Assembly: GCA_963724405.1 (NCBI GenBank)
Contig: CAVRUQ010000003.1
Coordinates: 1,364,001-1,428,000, forward strand
Length of the DNA stretch: 64,000 bases
From: CAVQBJ01 sp963724405
GTDB lineage: Bacteria; Actinomycetota; Thermoleophilia; Solirubrobacterales; Solirubrobacteraceae
Direction: 5' to 3'
Of the stretch, positions 17,211 to 25,984 are shown one piece after another. A program made the position numbers and the translations under genes. The notes beneath the pieces are model-generated. The model searched no databases, was not told the origin of the DNA, and saw only the letters and a list, made by a program, of their open reading frames with translations. Positions within the stretch are counted from its first letter, which is position 1. Every line of letters begins with the position of its first letter.

Positions 17211-17546
17211 TCACTGGTAGCTGACGCCGGCGCCGGGTCCGCCCGGGCCGCCCTGGAAGGCGGAGCCGCTCGTCGACGACCCGGACCGGTGCGTGCCCAT
17301 GTTCGGGCAGTGATGGCTCGCGCCGCCGGGAGCCGCGCCGCCGCCGCCCGACGAGGTCGCGGACGTCGTCACGGACGTCGACGACGACGCGGCGGAGGTC
17401 GAGCTCGTGCTGGGCGCCGAAGTGGTGACGCTCGTGCTGGTCGTTCCGGTGCTCGGCGAAGCCGACGCGCCCGCGATGCCCGCGGCGGCGCCGGTGGCGC
17501 CGAGCACGCCGACGATCAGGCCGGCCTTGAGGATCATCGATGACAT
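17211..17546 (-). CDS. Small exported Ser/Thr-rich protein
   Basis: 111 aa. A signal peptide or anchor (~residues 5-29, LIVGVLGATGAAAGIAG) is followed by a ~45-residue Ser/Thr/Ala stretch and a Gly-rich tail with a single HHCPNMG segment that might bind metal or heme. No family recognised. GAGGAG-type purines precede the ATG (CCTCC on the plus strand at 17551-17555). An 11-bp direct-repeat array lies about 75 bp upstream, suggesting two-component control. Confidence 0.65.
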   Translation of the reverse strand: MSSMILKAGLIVGVLGATGAAAGIAGASASPSTGTTSTSVTTSAPSTSSTSAASSSTSVTTSATSSGGGGAAPGGASHHCPNMGTHRSGSSTSGSAFQGGPGGPGAGVSYQ

Positions 17547-17620
17547 GGGGCCTCCTTTGCTGGGGAACGTCGTCGCGCTGACCGACGGGCTCCCATGCTG
17601 CGTCGGCGGGGTAAGGACGA

Positions 17621-17649
17621 GCTAACGCGACGCTGAGACGAGGCTGAGA
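17621..17649 (-). promoter_or_regulatory. Three 11-bp-spaced direct repeats (OmpR/PhoB-type box)
   Basis: Read on the minus strand: TCTCAGC (17649-17643), TCTCAGC (17638-17632) and CGTTAGC (17627-17621), each exactly 11 bp apart, then a TTACCC possible -10 near 17614-17609. One-turn direct repeats next to a -35 region are characteristic of winged-helix response regulators. Confidence 0.5.
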
Positions 17650-17723
17650 GTCCGCCCGAGCGGGCCGTGAAACGAGGCTTGCAGCGGTTTGACGGCGGCG
17701 GCGCCCGGAGAAGACTGCGCGCA

Positions 17724-18908
17724 ATGCACCGCCGAGCCATGGTCCCGCTCGCGGTGCTGGCCACTCTGGCCGGCCCCGCGGCCGCGCAAGCGGACTTCCC
17801 GCACGTCGTCGCCCCGAGCGAGTCGCTCAGCTCGATCGCGGGCGCGGACGGCCTGTCGGTGTCCGAACTCGCCGCCGCCAACGGGTTGGCCACCGACGCA
17901 CAGCTGATCGCCGGCACGGTGCTGCAGATCCCGCCGGCCGGCGCCGGTGCCGCGCCCGCCTCCCCCCCCTCGCCGGTCTCCACCGCGAGCAGCGCGTCGG
18001 CCGGCGACGGCGACGCCGACGCCGACGACCCGTCGGCGGTGACCCCGGCCCCGTCCGCAAGCGCCGTCATCACCCCGGTGAGCTCGAGCGCCTACGTCGT
18101 CGCGCCCGGCGACACGCTCTCGGCCATCGCCGCGCGCTCCGGAATGAGCGTGAGCGCGCTCGCCGCCGCCAACGGCATCGACCCCAACGCGCCGCTGCTC
18201 AGCGGCACCGTGCTGAGGCTCTCGGGCGTCTCGGCGGCATCGCCGGCGAGTCCCGTCACCACCCCGGTGAGCTCGAGCGCCTACGTCGTCGCGCCCGGCG
18301 ACACCCTGTCAGCGATCGCCGCGCGCGCGGGCGTGAGCGTGGGCGCACTCGCCGCCGCCAACGGGATCGACCCGAACGCGCCGCTGCTCAGCGGCACCGT
18401 GCTGAGGCTCTCGGGGGTCTCCCCCACCGGTTCCGCGGGGTCGTCCTCGCAGCCGGTCGGGCCGGCGGCCGAGGGCGCCGCGGGCGGTCCGCCCTATCCG
18501 ACGCCCGAGCGCGTCAGCGCTTCGCAGGTGGGGCAGGTCGCGAGCGCAAACGGCGTGCCGCCGTCGCTGGCGGCGGCGGTCGGCTGGCAGGAGAGCGGCT
18601 TCAACAACGCGCTCGTGTCCAGCGCCGACGCCCGCGGGGTGATGCAGATCCTGCCCGGGACCTGGGCCTGGATCCAACAGGACCTGACCCCCGGAGCACC
18701 GCTCGCCCCGGCCTCGGCGCTCGAGAACGTCCGCGGGGGCGTGCTGCTCCTGCACTGGCTGCTCGCATCGACCGGCGGCGATCCGGGCCTGGCCGCCGCG
18801 GGCTACTTCCAGGGCCTTCCGTCGGTCCGCCGCTACGGAGTGTTTCCCTCCACGCAGCAGTACGTCAACGACGTGCTCGCGCTGCGACAGCAGTTCGGCG
18901 GGCCCTGA
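17724..18908 (+). CDS. Secreted LysM-repeat lytic transglycosylase-like protein
   Basis: 394 aa. A signal peptide ends at AAAQA (~residue 22), three LysM peptidoglycan-binding modules follow (about 26-70, 120-165, 183-228), then a C-terminal SLT/goose-lysozyme-like domain (~270-375) with catalytic Glu in WQESGF, the motif GVMQILPGTW and a late AAGYFQG block. It should bind and cleave peptidoglycan outside the membrane. ATG 17724 is chosen since it starts the signal peptide directly and GGAGAAG precedes it; GTG 17667 is possible. LysM 2 and 3 are near-identical copies. Confidence 0.88.
   Translation: MHRRAMVPLAVLATLAGPAAAQADFPHVVAPSESLSSIAGADGLSVSELAAANGLATDAQLIAGTVLQIPPAGAGAAPASPPSPVSTASSASAGDGDADADDPSAVTPAPSASAVITPVSSSAYVVAPGDTLSAIAARSGMSVSALAAANGIDPNAPLLSGTVLRLSGVSAASPASPVTTPVSSSAYVVAPGDTLSAIAARAGVSVGALAAANGIDPNAPLLSGTVLRLSGVSPTGSAGSSSQPVGPAAEGAAGGPPYPTPERVSASQVGQVASANGVPPSLAAAVGWQESGFNNALVSSADARGVMQILPGTWAWIQQDLTPGAPLAPASALENVRGGVLLLHWLLASTGGDPGLAAAGYFQGLPSVRRYGVFPSTQQYVNDVLALRQQFGGP
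18070..18429 (+). repeat. Near-identical tandem LysM-encoding repeat (two copies, 189-bp period)
   Basis: 18070-18240 and 18259-18429 share long identical blocks, including the linker coding TPVSSSAYVVAPGDTLSAIAAR and the motif LAAANGIDPNAPLLSG. The conservation extends to third codon positions, pointing to a recent duplication or gene conversion. The first LysM (from 17805) is much more diverged. Confidence 0.8.
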
Positions 18909-18941
18909 TCGGCGGCCGGGCGGCCCGCCCGCCCGCCCGCG

Positions 18942-21536
18942 CTACAGCTTCAGGAACTCGTGCCCGGGCAACCGGTGGCCGCGGCAGGTGTGGTACGTGC
19001 GCTTGCCGCTGAGCGTCCGGCCGTCGCTCGTGTGGGCGACGATGCGCACGACGAACGTGCCGAACGGGAGGTGGCGCAGATCGACCGAACCGGCGAGGTG
19101 CCGGCGCACGACCTGCTCCCGGTGCCCGTCGACGTAGATCACGGCCGAGACGATCTGCAGCTTCGCCGCGTGCTGGATGTGGATGACGAAGTCGCGGCGG
19201 CTCGTGCACGACTTCACGACCGGCAGCAGGGGCGCGACCTCGATGTGGACCGCCTTGATGCCCGCCGCCGGCGTCGGGGTCGGCGTCGGCGTCGGCGTGG
19301 TGCTGGTCGCGGCGGCGTTGACCGGGACGGTCACCGTCACGCTGTTGTTCGCCGGAACCGGGTCATATTCGAGCGACGTCACGCTGCCGCTGAGCGACAA
19401 CGAGGACCCGCCGGTCGGTGCCACCACCACGGTGACGGTCGTGTTCACGGCGAGCGCGGGCCGCGCCAACGCCGGCGTCGCGCCGGGCGGCGTGAGCGTG
19501 CCGAGCGTGCACGTCACGGTCGTCGTTCCGGTGCAGGTGCCGGAACCGGAGCCGACCGTCGCCGCCTGAAGGCTCGCGTTGCCCGGGATCGGCAGCGTGA
19601 ACGTGGCGTGGTCGGCGTTCTCGGGTCCGTTGTCGGTGATCGTGAACGTGAACGTCACCGGCGCGCCGACGGTCGCCGGAGACGGGAGCGCGCCGCCGCT
19701 CACGGCGGCGTCCGCGGCGACCTCGTAGGCGCCGACGTCGCACAGCGCGGCGCGCGGCATGCCGCGCTGGTCCACCGCCGTGGTCGGGCACGTGGCCGGA
19801 TCGGCCGCCGCGATCGCCGGGCTGCCCGCGGTGAGCGCCTCCGTCTCGGTCGGCCCACCGTTCTCCGCGAGCGGCTGCAGGCCGACTCCGGCGGGCGGGC
19901 TCGTGAGGTCGAGCGACGGCGACGCGTTGCAGTCGGTGCCGTCGTTATCGAACAAATTGTGCCCGGCCGAGGCGATCGAGCCCCCGAAGTCGAAGTCGCA
20001 GTTCGCCGAGGTCACGACGAGCGGGGACACGGTGCCCGCCCCGGAGGCGCTCGAGTTCGAGCCCGATGCGACGATCGTGTCCTGGAGGGTCACCGCGCCG
20101 TCGAGCGCCGAGATGTCGCCGCCGCCGGCGGGGGCGCTGTTCGCATTGATCGTGACGTGCTCGAGCGAGACCGTGGGGCCGGGTGGCATCGGGGGCAGCG
20201 TCGTCGTCTCGGTCGTCGTGGTGTCGGCGGAGGTCGTCGACGTGGTCTCGGTGGGGGTGGAGGTCGTCGACGGGGACGGCGTGAACGCCGTCGTCGTGCT
20301 CGTCGCCGGGGTCGTCACCGTGGTGCTCGTGGAGTCGGCCGACGTCGTCGACGTCTCGGTCGGCTGCGTCGGGTTCGACGTCGTCGACGTCTCGGTGGAG
20401 TCGGTCGACGTCGTCGACGTCGGCGTCGGCTGCGTCGCGTCCGACGTCGTCGTCTCCGTCGACGGGCTCGCCGTCGACGTCTCGGTCACGGTCGAGGACG
20501 CCTCGATCGCGGGCCCGGCCGCCCCGGTCCTCACCGCGTCGGTGAAGGCGGCGGAGCCCAGCAGGGCGATGCCGCCCCCGTCGCCGCCGACCTCGCCGTC
20601 GCCCTGGGCGACGTTCGCGGTGATCGTGTCATTCAGGAACATGGCGGCGTCGACGCTGAACTGGCCCTCGGGCTGGTCGCTGATGCTGGCGCCGATCGAC
20701 TGCCCGAAGTACCCGCCGCCGTACTGGTTCGCGAGGTTCCCGCTGAACGTGTCGCCGGAGAAGGCGTACGTTCCGTCGCCCGATCCGGCGAACCCCCCGC
20801 CGTCGCCCTGGGTGTAGTTGCCGGCGATCGTCGAATTGGTCACGGTCACGCTCGAGGCGACGGGGGTGTTCAGGTTGGCCTTCGGGGCGAGGCAGACGAA
20901 GTTGCCCGCGGCCACGCCGATGCCGCCGCCGTAGGCGAAGCCCTCGTTCACGCCGGCCGCGTTCTGCGCGATCGTCGAGCCGTCGATCGTGACGCTGGCG
21001 CCGCCCGCGACGAGGATGCCGCCGCCGATCGGCGGACCGCAGCCCGCCCGCTCGATGTTGCCGCCGGTGATCGTCACGCCGGAGATGTGGACGACGAGGT
21101 CTCCGGCGGGGCGGTCCCCGGCGATCTGCAGGACGCGATCGCCATTGCCGGTCGACCATCCGTCACCGGACGCGCGCGCGCCGCCGTCGATGATCGTCCC
21201 GCCGCCTCCGTCCCCGGCACCCGCGATCGTGACGGTCCGCTGTGCATCCTCGGGATCGCGCACGACGAGGTTGCCCACGCTGCCGTCATCGACGCCGCCG
21301 GACTGGGGCACGGTGAGGTCGTAGGTGCCGGCCGGGACCTGCACGGTCACGTTGCCGGTCAGCGCGCTCGCCTGCTGGAGCGCGGCGCGCAGCGTGCACT
21401 CGCCGCCGGGCGTGCACGGCGCGCTCGAGAGCGGTGCGTCGGTGGTCGTGTTGACCGTGAGCGTCGTGTCGGCGCTGGCCGCCGCCGGGCCGGCGAGCGC
21501 GACCGCCAGCGTGACACCGAGCGCCTTCAGCGCCAT
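18942..21536 (-). CDS. Secreted CSLREA / choice-of-anchor Q beta-helix protein with DUF11-like domain
   Basis: 864 aa. A signal peptide (cleavage after AAASA) is followed by a CSLREA-like opening (CTLRAAL), a right-handed beta-helix region with repeated NSTIAGN / GGGFAGSG motifs, a ~110-residue Thr/Ser-rich stretch inserted within the helix, more helix coils, the choice-of-anchor Q ending (ENGGPTETEAL, DQRGMPR, CDVGAYE), one DUF11/CARDB-type Ig-like domain (NADHATFTLPIPGNAS ... PANNSVTVTVPV), a TPTPTP hinge and a basic C-terminal domain. ATG 21536 is chosen because the signal peptide begins there. Likely a surface protein; no enzymatic residues stand out. Confidence 0.82.
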   Translation of the reverse strand: MALKALGVTLAVALAGPAAASADTTLTVNTTTDAPLSSAPCTPGGECTLRAALQQASALTGNVTVQVPAGTYDLTVPQSGGVDDGSVGNLVVRDPEDAQRTVTIAGAGDGGGGTIIDGGARASGDGWSTGNGDRVLQIAGDRPAGDLVVHISGVTITGGNIERAGCGPPIGGGILVAGGASVTIDGSTIAQNAAGVNEGFAYGGGIGVAAGNFVCLAPKANLNTPVASSVTVTNSTIAGNYTQGDGGGFAGSGDGTYAFSGDTFSGNLANQYGGGYFGQSIGASISDQPEGQFSVDAAMFLNDTITANVAQGDGEVGGDGGGIALLGSAAFTDAVRTGAAGPAIEASSTVTETSTASPSTETTTSDATQPTPTSTTSTDSTETSTTSNPTQPTETSTTSADSTSTTVTTPATSTTTAFTPSPSTTSTPTETTSTTSADTTTTETTTLPPMPPGPTVSLEHVTINANSAPAGGGDISALDGAVTLQDTIVASGSNSSASGAGTVSPLVVTSANCDFDFGGSIASAGHNLFDNDGTDCNASPSLDLTSPPAGVGLQPLAENGGPTETEALTAGSPAIAAADPATCPTTAVDQRGMPRAALCDVGAYEVAADAAVSGGALPSPATVGAPVTFTFTITDNGPENADHATFTLPIPGNASLQAATVGSGSGTCTGTTTVTCTLGTLTPPGATPALARPALAVNTTVTVVVAPTGGSSLSLSGSVTSLEYDPVPANNSVTVTVPVNAAATSTTPTPTPTPTPAAGIKAVHIEVAPLLPVVKSCTSRRDFVIHIQHAAKLQIVSAVIYVDGHREQVVRRHLAGSVDLRHLPFGTFVVRIVAHTSDGRTLSGKRTYHTCRGHRLPGHEFLKL

Positions 21537-21771
21537 GCCCCCTCGTCCGACCGTGCCCCCTGGGATCCGTCCCGACATCGCGCGCCGCACCGTAACAGCT
21601 TGCGACGCACGCCACAACGCGCCGGACTCGACCATTCGTCCGCTTTGCAGCGAGATCGCTAAGGCCGGCGGACGATCGGCGCCGTGGGGCCGCGGTCCGC
21701 CCGGACCGCGCGCGCCAAAGCGATCCGCCACGTCGGCGGGCCGTCGGAAGCGCTCGCCGACGAGACGCGCG

Positions 21772-22257
21772 TCAGGCGCAGCAGCCGGACGGGCGCACGC
21801 GCTCCCAGAGCCCGGCGAGCACGCCCAGTTCGCTCTCGTCGAAGTGCGAGAGGAAGTGCTCTCGCACGGCCGCGAGATACGTCACCTTCGCGGCGAGCAG
21901 ATGCTCGCGACCCCGCGCGGTCAGGCACGCGTAGGCGCCGCGCGCGTCGTGGTCGCACGAGCAGCGCTCGATCAGGCCGTCGCGCTCGAGGCGGTCGACC
22001 AGCCGGGTCAGACCGCTGCGCGACAGGTGGATCGAGTCGGCGAGGTCGCACATCCGCATCCGCGTCGACGGCGCGCCGCCGAGGTGGTGCAGGACCTCGA
22101 ACGAGGTCAGCGGCAGTCGATGCGCGCGCTCGAGCTCGGCGTCGAGTCGCTTCGCGAGCGACGCATGCGTGCACAGCAGGCCACGCCAGGCTCGCAGCTC
22201 GGCGTCGCTCAGGCCATCCGCGGAGGAGGAGGTCTTGGTCGGCGTGACGGTGGACAT
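21772..22257 (-). CDS. MarR family transcriptional regulator (MhqR-like context)
   Basis: 161 aa. A winged helix-turn-helix with RMRMCDLADSIHLSRSGLTRLVDRLERDGLI and the wing segment DHDARGAYACLTARG is typical of MarR. C-terminal CC (SGCCA) and another Cys (ERCSC) could sense electrophiles. ATG 22257 is used; ATG 22293 is possible. It is divergent from a VOC dioxygenase gene across 140 bp. In Bacillus, MhqR represses dioxygenase, hydrolase and DoxX genes of the same kinds found here, so it is probably their repressor. Confidence 0.87.
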   Translation of the reverse strand: MSTVTPTKTSSSADGLSDAELRAWRGLLCTHASLAKRLDAELERAHRLPLTSFEVLHHLGGAPSTRMRMCDLADSIHLSRSGLTRLVDRLERDGLIERCSCDHDARGAYACLTARGREHLLAAKVTYLAAVREHFLSHFDESELGVLAGLWERVRPSGCCA

Positions 22258-22397
22258 GGACTTGGCGCGAATCGCTGCGTGCACAACGAACATAGCAGCG
22301 CGCCTGCGCTCGGCGGAGCGCTGGACGAACGTTCCCGGGCGCCCGACGACCCGGTCCGCCGGTGGCGCCGGCCGCCGCGCAGTACTGTGGTGGGGCA

Positions 22398-23345
22398 ATG
22401 CGTCTCGACGGTCTCCACCACGTCACGGCCATCACGGCCGACGCCCAGGCCAACGTCGACTTCTACGCCGGTCTGCTCGGGCTGCGACTGGTCAAGAAGA
22501 CCGTCAACTTCGACGCTCCGGACGTCTACCACCTCTACTACGGCGACGAGCTCGGCCATCCCGGGAGCGTGCTGACGTTCTTCGAGTTTCCGGGGGTCGA
22601 CCGCGGGCGAGCGGGCGACGGCGCGCTGCACCTCGTGCAGTGGCGGGTGGCCGACGAGGCGGCGCTCGAGTTCTGGTCGGGCCGGCTGGATCGGGCCGGC
22701 GTGCCGGCGCTGCGCGGCGAGGGCTCGCTGCGCTTCGACGACCCCGAGGGCCTGTCGCACGAGCTCGTGGTCGCCGACGTGCCCGACGAGCCGCTCGTCG
22801 CCCGCGCGGCCGGCATCCCCGCCGAGCACGCCCTGCGCGGCTTTCACGGCGTGCGCGCGTACGGCAGCGAGCCCGCGCGCACCGCGCCGCTTCTGCGCGA
22901 CCTCGGCTTCCGGGCCGAGGGTGCCGAGACCGATCCCGGGCCGAGCGAGTGGCTGCTCGCCGGCGCGCATCGGCGCGCCTCGCTCGGCTACGACGAGCCT
23001 CCCGCGGGGGTCGCGTTGCAGGGCGCCGGCAGCATTCACCACGTGGCCTGGGCCGCGGCCGACGACGCCGAGCTGCTCGAGGGCCGGGCGATCGCGATCG
23101 GCGACCGCCGTCACGCCACCGACGTGATCGACCGGCAGTACTTCCACTCGGTGTACTTCCGGGAGCCGAGCGGCGTGCTGTTCGAGCTCGCGACCCTGCC
23201 CCCCGGCTTCACCGTCGACGAGCCGGCCGAGACGCTGGGCGAGGCGCTGAAGCTGCCGCCGCAGTACGAGCCGCGCCGCGCCGAGCTGGAGCGGCGCCTG
23301 ACGCCGCTCGTCAACCCGCGCGCGTCACTCACCCCGGCTCCGTAG
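22398..23345 (+). CDS. Ring-cleaving VOC dioxygenase (MhqO/MhqA-like)
   Basis: 315 aa with two vicinal-oxygen-chelate modules. Metal-ligand positions are visible: His in GLHHVTAITAD, His in SIHHVAW, and Glu in GVLFELATLPPGF. Other family blocks are RLVKKTVNFD, YHLYYGDELGHPGS and DRQYFHSVYFREPSG. These match glyoxalase-family proteins that cleave hydroquinones or methylhydroquinone. ATG 22398 has GTGGTGGGG just before it. The esterase gene follows after 13 bp. Confidence 0.88.
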   Translation: MRLDGLHHVTAITADAQANVDFYAGLLGLRLVKKTVNFDAPDVYHLYYGDELGHPGSVLTFFEFPGVDRGRAGDGALHLVQWRVADEAALEFWSGRLDRAGVPALRGEGSLRFDDPEGLSHELVVADVPDEPLVARAAGIPAEHALRGFHGVRAYGSEPARTAPLLRDLGFRAEGAETDPGPSEWLLAGAHRRASLGYDEPPAGVALQGAGSIHHVAWAAADDAELLEGRAIAIGDRRHATDVIDRQYFHSVYFREPSGVLFELATLPPGFTVDEPAETLGEALKLPPQYEPRRAELERRLTPLVNPRASLTPAP

Positions 23346-23358
23346 CGTCGTCGGAGCG

Positions 23359-24042
23359 ATGAGCGCCGTCGCCGAGCCCCTCAGCTACCGCACCCGGCCC
23401 GCGGCCGGCGAGCCGCAGGGGGCGCTGGTCCTGCTGCACGGTCGCGCGACGGACGAGAACGACCTCTTCCCGGTGCTCGACCTCCTCGACCCGCGGCGGC
23501 GGCTCGTCGGTGTCACGGTGCGCGGCCCGCTCTCGCTACCGCCCGGCGGACGGCACTGGTACGCCGTGCCCCGCGTCGGCTTTCCCGACCCGGCGACGTT
23601 CCGGTCCACGCTGGAGGCGCTGTACGCGCTGCTCGACGCGCTGCCGGCCGCGATCGGCGTGGGCATCGGCGAGACCGTGCTCGGCGGCTTCTCGCAGGGC
23701 GCGGTGATGGCCTACGCGCTCGGGCTCGCGGCGGGGCGTCCCTCGCCGGCGGGAATCCTCGCCCTGAGCGGCTTCATCCCCACCGTGCCGGGTTTCGAGC
23801 TCGACCTCGCGTCGCGCCGGGGGCTGCCCGTGGCCATCGCGCACGGCTCGCTCGATCCGGTCATCTCGATCCAGTTCGCCCGGCAGGCCCGCGACCGCCT
23901 CGAGCAGGCGGGCCTCGACGTCGGCTACCACGAGTCGGCGATGGCGCACACCATCGACCCGCGCGTCATCCCGGACCTGCAGCGCTGGGTCGCGACTACC
24001 GTGCCGTCGGCCGCGTCGCCACCCACGCCCACCAAATCATGA
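23359..24042 (+). CDS. Phospholipase/carboxylesterase-family alpha/beta hydrolase (MhqD-like)
   Basis: 227 aa. The alpha/beta-hydrolase core has oxyanion/first loop LLHGRATDEND, the nucleophile elbow GFSQGA, Asp in HGSLDPVI and His in MAHTIDP. Same family as E. coli YpfH/Bacillus MhqD. It probably shares a transcript with the dioxygenase. The last 47 bp overlap the convergent DoxX gene. Confidence 0.88.
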   Translation: MSAVAEPLSYRTRPAAGEPQGALVLLHGRATDENDLFPVLDLLDPRRRLVGVTVRGPLSLPPGGRHWYAVPRVGFPDPATFRSTLEALYALLDALPAAIGVGIGETVLGGFSQGAVMAYALGLAAGRPSPAGILALSGFIPTVPGFELDLASRRGLPVAIAHGSLDPVISIQFARQARDRLEQAGLDVGYHESAMAHTIDPRVIPDLQRWVATTVPSAASPPTPTKS

Positions 24043-24397
24043 GGGGCTGAAGCGGCAGGCGCAGCCACAGCAGGACGCGGGGGATCCTCATGCCCGGGAT
24101 CTGGTCCGGGTTGACGGCCATGTGCACGTTCGCGGGGAAGACCGCGAGGAGCAGCGCGACGAGGCCCCAGCCGGCCGCGCGGCGCGTCGGCGCGAGCAGC
24201 ACGCCGGCGCCGCCGGCCAGCTCGGCCACTCCGCTGACCGCCACGATCGTGGCCGGGTCGCCGAACCCGGGCGGCACGATCCGCCGGTACGGACCGGGCA
24301 TCACGAAGTGATTGACGCCCGCGCCGACGAAGAACAGGGCGAGCAGTCGCTGCGAGCGCGAGGGCGCGGTCGTGCGGGTCGGGCGAACGGTCGGCAT
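23996..24397 (-). CDS. DoxX-family membrane protein (MhqP-like)
   Basis: 133 aa with four TM segments typical of the DoxX/DoxD superfamily: LLALFFVGAGVNHF, VSGVAELAGGAGVLL, GWGLVALLLAVFPAN and a fourth helix with LWLRLPLQPLMIWWAW. In Bacillus and others DoxX-like proteins accompany MhqO-type dioxygenases and thiol or quinone stress responses. It is convergent with, and overlaps by 47 bp, the esterase gene, and is followed by gpmI. Confidence 0.85.
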   Translation of the reverse strand: MPTVRPTRTTAPSRSQRLLALFFVGAGVNHFVMPGPYRRIVPPGFGDPATIVAVSGVAELAGGAGVLLAPTRRAAGWGLVALLLAVFPANVHMAVNPDQIPGMRIPRVLLWLRLPLQPLMIWWAWVATRPTAR

Positions 24398-24415
24398 TGC
24401 GGGCGCGAAGTCCAG

Positions 24416-25984
24416 TTACCGGGCCCGCAGGAGCGATCGCCCGGTCATCTCGTGCGGCTGGGGAATGCCGAGCAGCGCGAGGACGGTCGGGGCGACGTCG
24501 GCGAGCACGCCCCCGTCGGCGAGCGTGACGTCGGAGCAGGTGACGATGCACGGCACCGGGTTGAGTGAGTGCGCCGTGTTCGGGCTGCCGTCGGGCTCGA
24601 GCATGTGATCGGCGTTGCCGTGATCGGCGGTGATGACGCACACCCCGCCGGCGGCGTGCACCGCGGCCACGACGCGGCCGAGGCACGCGTCGACGGTCTC
24701 GATCGCCGTCACCGCCGCCGGGATCACCCCGGTGTGACCGACCATGTCGGCGTTGGCGAAGTTGATCAGCCCGAAGCGAGGCTCGTCCTGGACCCAGGCG
24801 GCGACGAACGCGTCGGCGGCCTCGGCCGCGCTCATCTGCGGCTTGAAGTCGTAGGTGGGCACGTCGCGCGCCGAGGGAACGAGCTCGCGGCGCTCACCGA
24901 CGTACGGCGTCTCCTCGCCCCCGTTGAAGAAGTACGTCACGTGCGGGTACTTCTCGGTCTCGGCGACGTGCAGCTGGTGGGCGCCCTCGCGCGAGAGCAC
25001 CGCGGCGAGCGTCACCGACGGCCGCTCGGGGGCGAACGCGACCGGGTAGGGCCAGCCCTCCTCGTACTCGGTCAGGCACGCGTAGTGAGCGACCGGAGGC
25101 TCGCTCCGGCCGCGCCACCCGGGCAGCTCCTCCCCCCCGTCGCCGAACCCGGGCTCGGCGAGCGCGCGCGTGAGCTGGCGCACGCGGTCGGGGCGGAAGT
25201 TGAAGCACAGCACGCTGTCTTCGGGACGGATGCGCCCCTCGTCCCCGACCGTCGTCGGCTCGATGAACTCGTCGGTCTCACCGCGCTCGTAGGCGGCGCG
25301 GACCGCATCCCCGGGCCGATCGGCATGGTGCGGCGCCTCGCCGGCCACGAGCATGTCGTATGCGCGCTGCGTGCGATCCCAGCGGCGGTCGCGGTCCATC
25401 GCGAAGTAGCGCCCGACGACGCTCGCGACACGCCCGGTGCCCAACTCGGCGCAGCGCCCGGCGACCTCGTCGAGATAGGCGGCCCCGGCGTGCGGCAACG
25501 TGTCACGTCCGTCGGTGAACGCGTGGATCACGAGGTCGGGGACCTGCAGCTCCGCCGCCACGGCGATCAGTGCGAGCAGGTGCTCGAGGCTCGAATGCAC
25601 GCCGCCGTCGGACACGAGTCCGAGCAGGTGCACCCGAGGCGCGGCGGTGAAGGCCTCGCGCAGGACCGGATTGGACGCGAAGGCGCCGCCGCGCGCGGCG
25701 TCGTCGATGCGCGTGAGGTCCTGCATGACGACGGCGCCCGCCCCGAGGTTGAGGTGACCGACCTCGGAGTTGCCCATCTGCCCGTCGGGCAGGCCGACGT
25801 AGCGACCCCACGTCTTCAGCTCCGTGTGCGGATAGTCGCGCCACAGGGCGTCCATCACCGGCGTGTCCGCGAGCGACACCGCGTTACCCGGACCGTCGGG
25901 CGCGAGGCCCCAGCCGTCGAGCACGACGAGGCAGCCGCACGGGACGGGCACCTCGGCCGGACCGGGTGGCAGATCGCCGCTCAC
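24416..25984 (-). CDS. gpmI: 2,3-bisphosphoglycerate-independent phosphoglycerate mutase
   Basis: 522 aa, the usual length. Interconverts 3- and 2-phosphoglycerate using two Mn2+. The first metal motif is DGWG, the phosphoserine nucleophile lies in GNSEVGHLNLGAG, Asp/Arg substrate residues in TDGRDTLP, metal ligands in ANADMVGHTG and TADHGNADHM, and a C-terminal HSLNPVP block. The GTG start overlaps the tpiA stop (GTGA), so it is the last gene of the glycolytic operon. Confidence 0.96.
   Translation of the reverse strand: MSGDLPPGPAEVPVPCGCLVVLDGWGLAPDGPGNAVSLADTPVMDALWRDYPHTELKTWGRYVGLPDGQMGNSEVGHLNLGAGAVVMQDLTRIDDAARGGAFASNPVLREAFTAAPRVHLLGLVSDGGVHSSLEHLLALIAVAAELQVPDLVIHAFTDGRDTLPHAGAAYLDEVAGRCAELGTGRVASVVGRYFAMDRDRRWDRTQRAYDMLVAGEAPHHADRPGDAVRAAYERGETDEFIEPTTVGDEGRIRPEDSVLCFNFRPDRVRQLTRALAEPGFGDGGEELPGWRGRSEPPVAHYACLTEYEEGWPYPVAFAPERPSVTLAAVLSREGAHQLHVAETEKYPHVTYFFNGGEETPYVGERRELVPSARDVPTYDFKPQMSAAEAADAFVAAWVQDEPRFGLINFANADMVGHTGVIPAAVTAIETVDACLGRVVAAVHAAGGVCVITADHGNADHMLEPDGSPNTAHSLNPVPCIVTCSDVTLADGGVLADVAPTVLALLGIPQPHEMTGRSLLRAR

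Noticed and set aside
18960..21662. A 900-codon plus-strand open frame opposite the beta-helix protein gene
   Set aside because: Arg-rich without family features; the minus strand has a signal peptide and recognisable domains.
22258..22397. MhqR-type operator in the MarR/dioxygenase gap
   Set aside because: Only short elements (GAACGTTC at 22327-22334 and a related ACGAAC at 22289) are visible; not symmetric or long enough to call.
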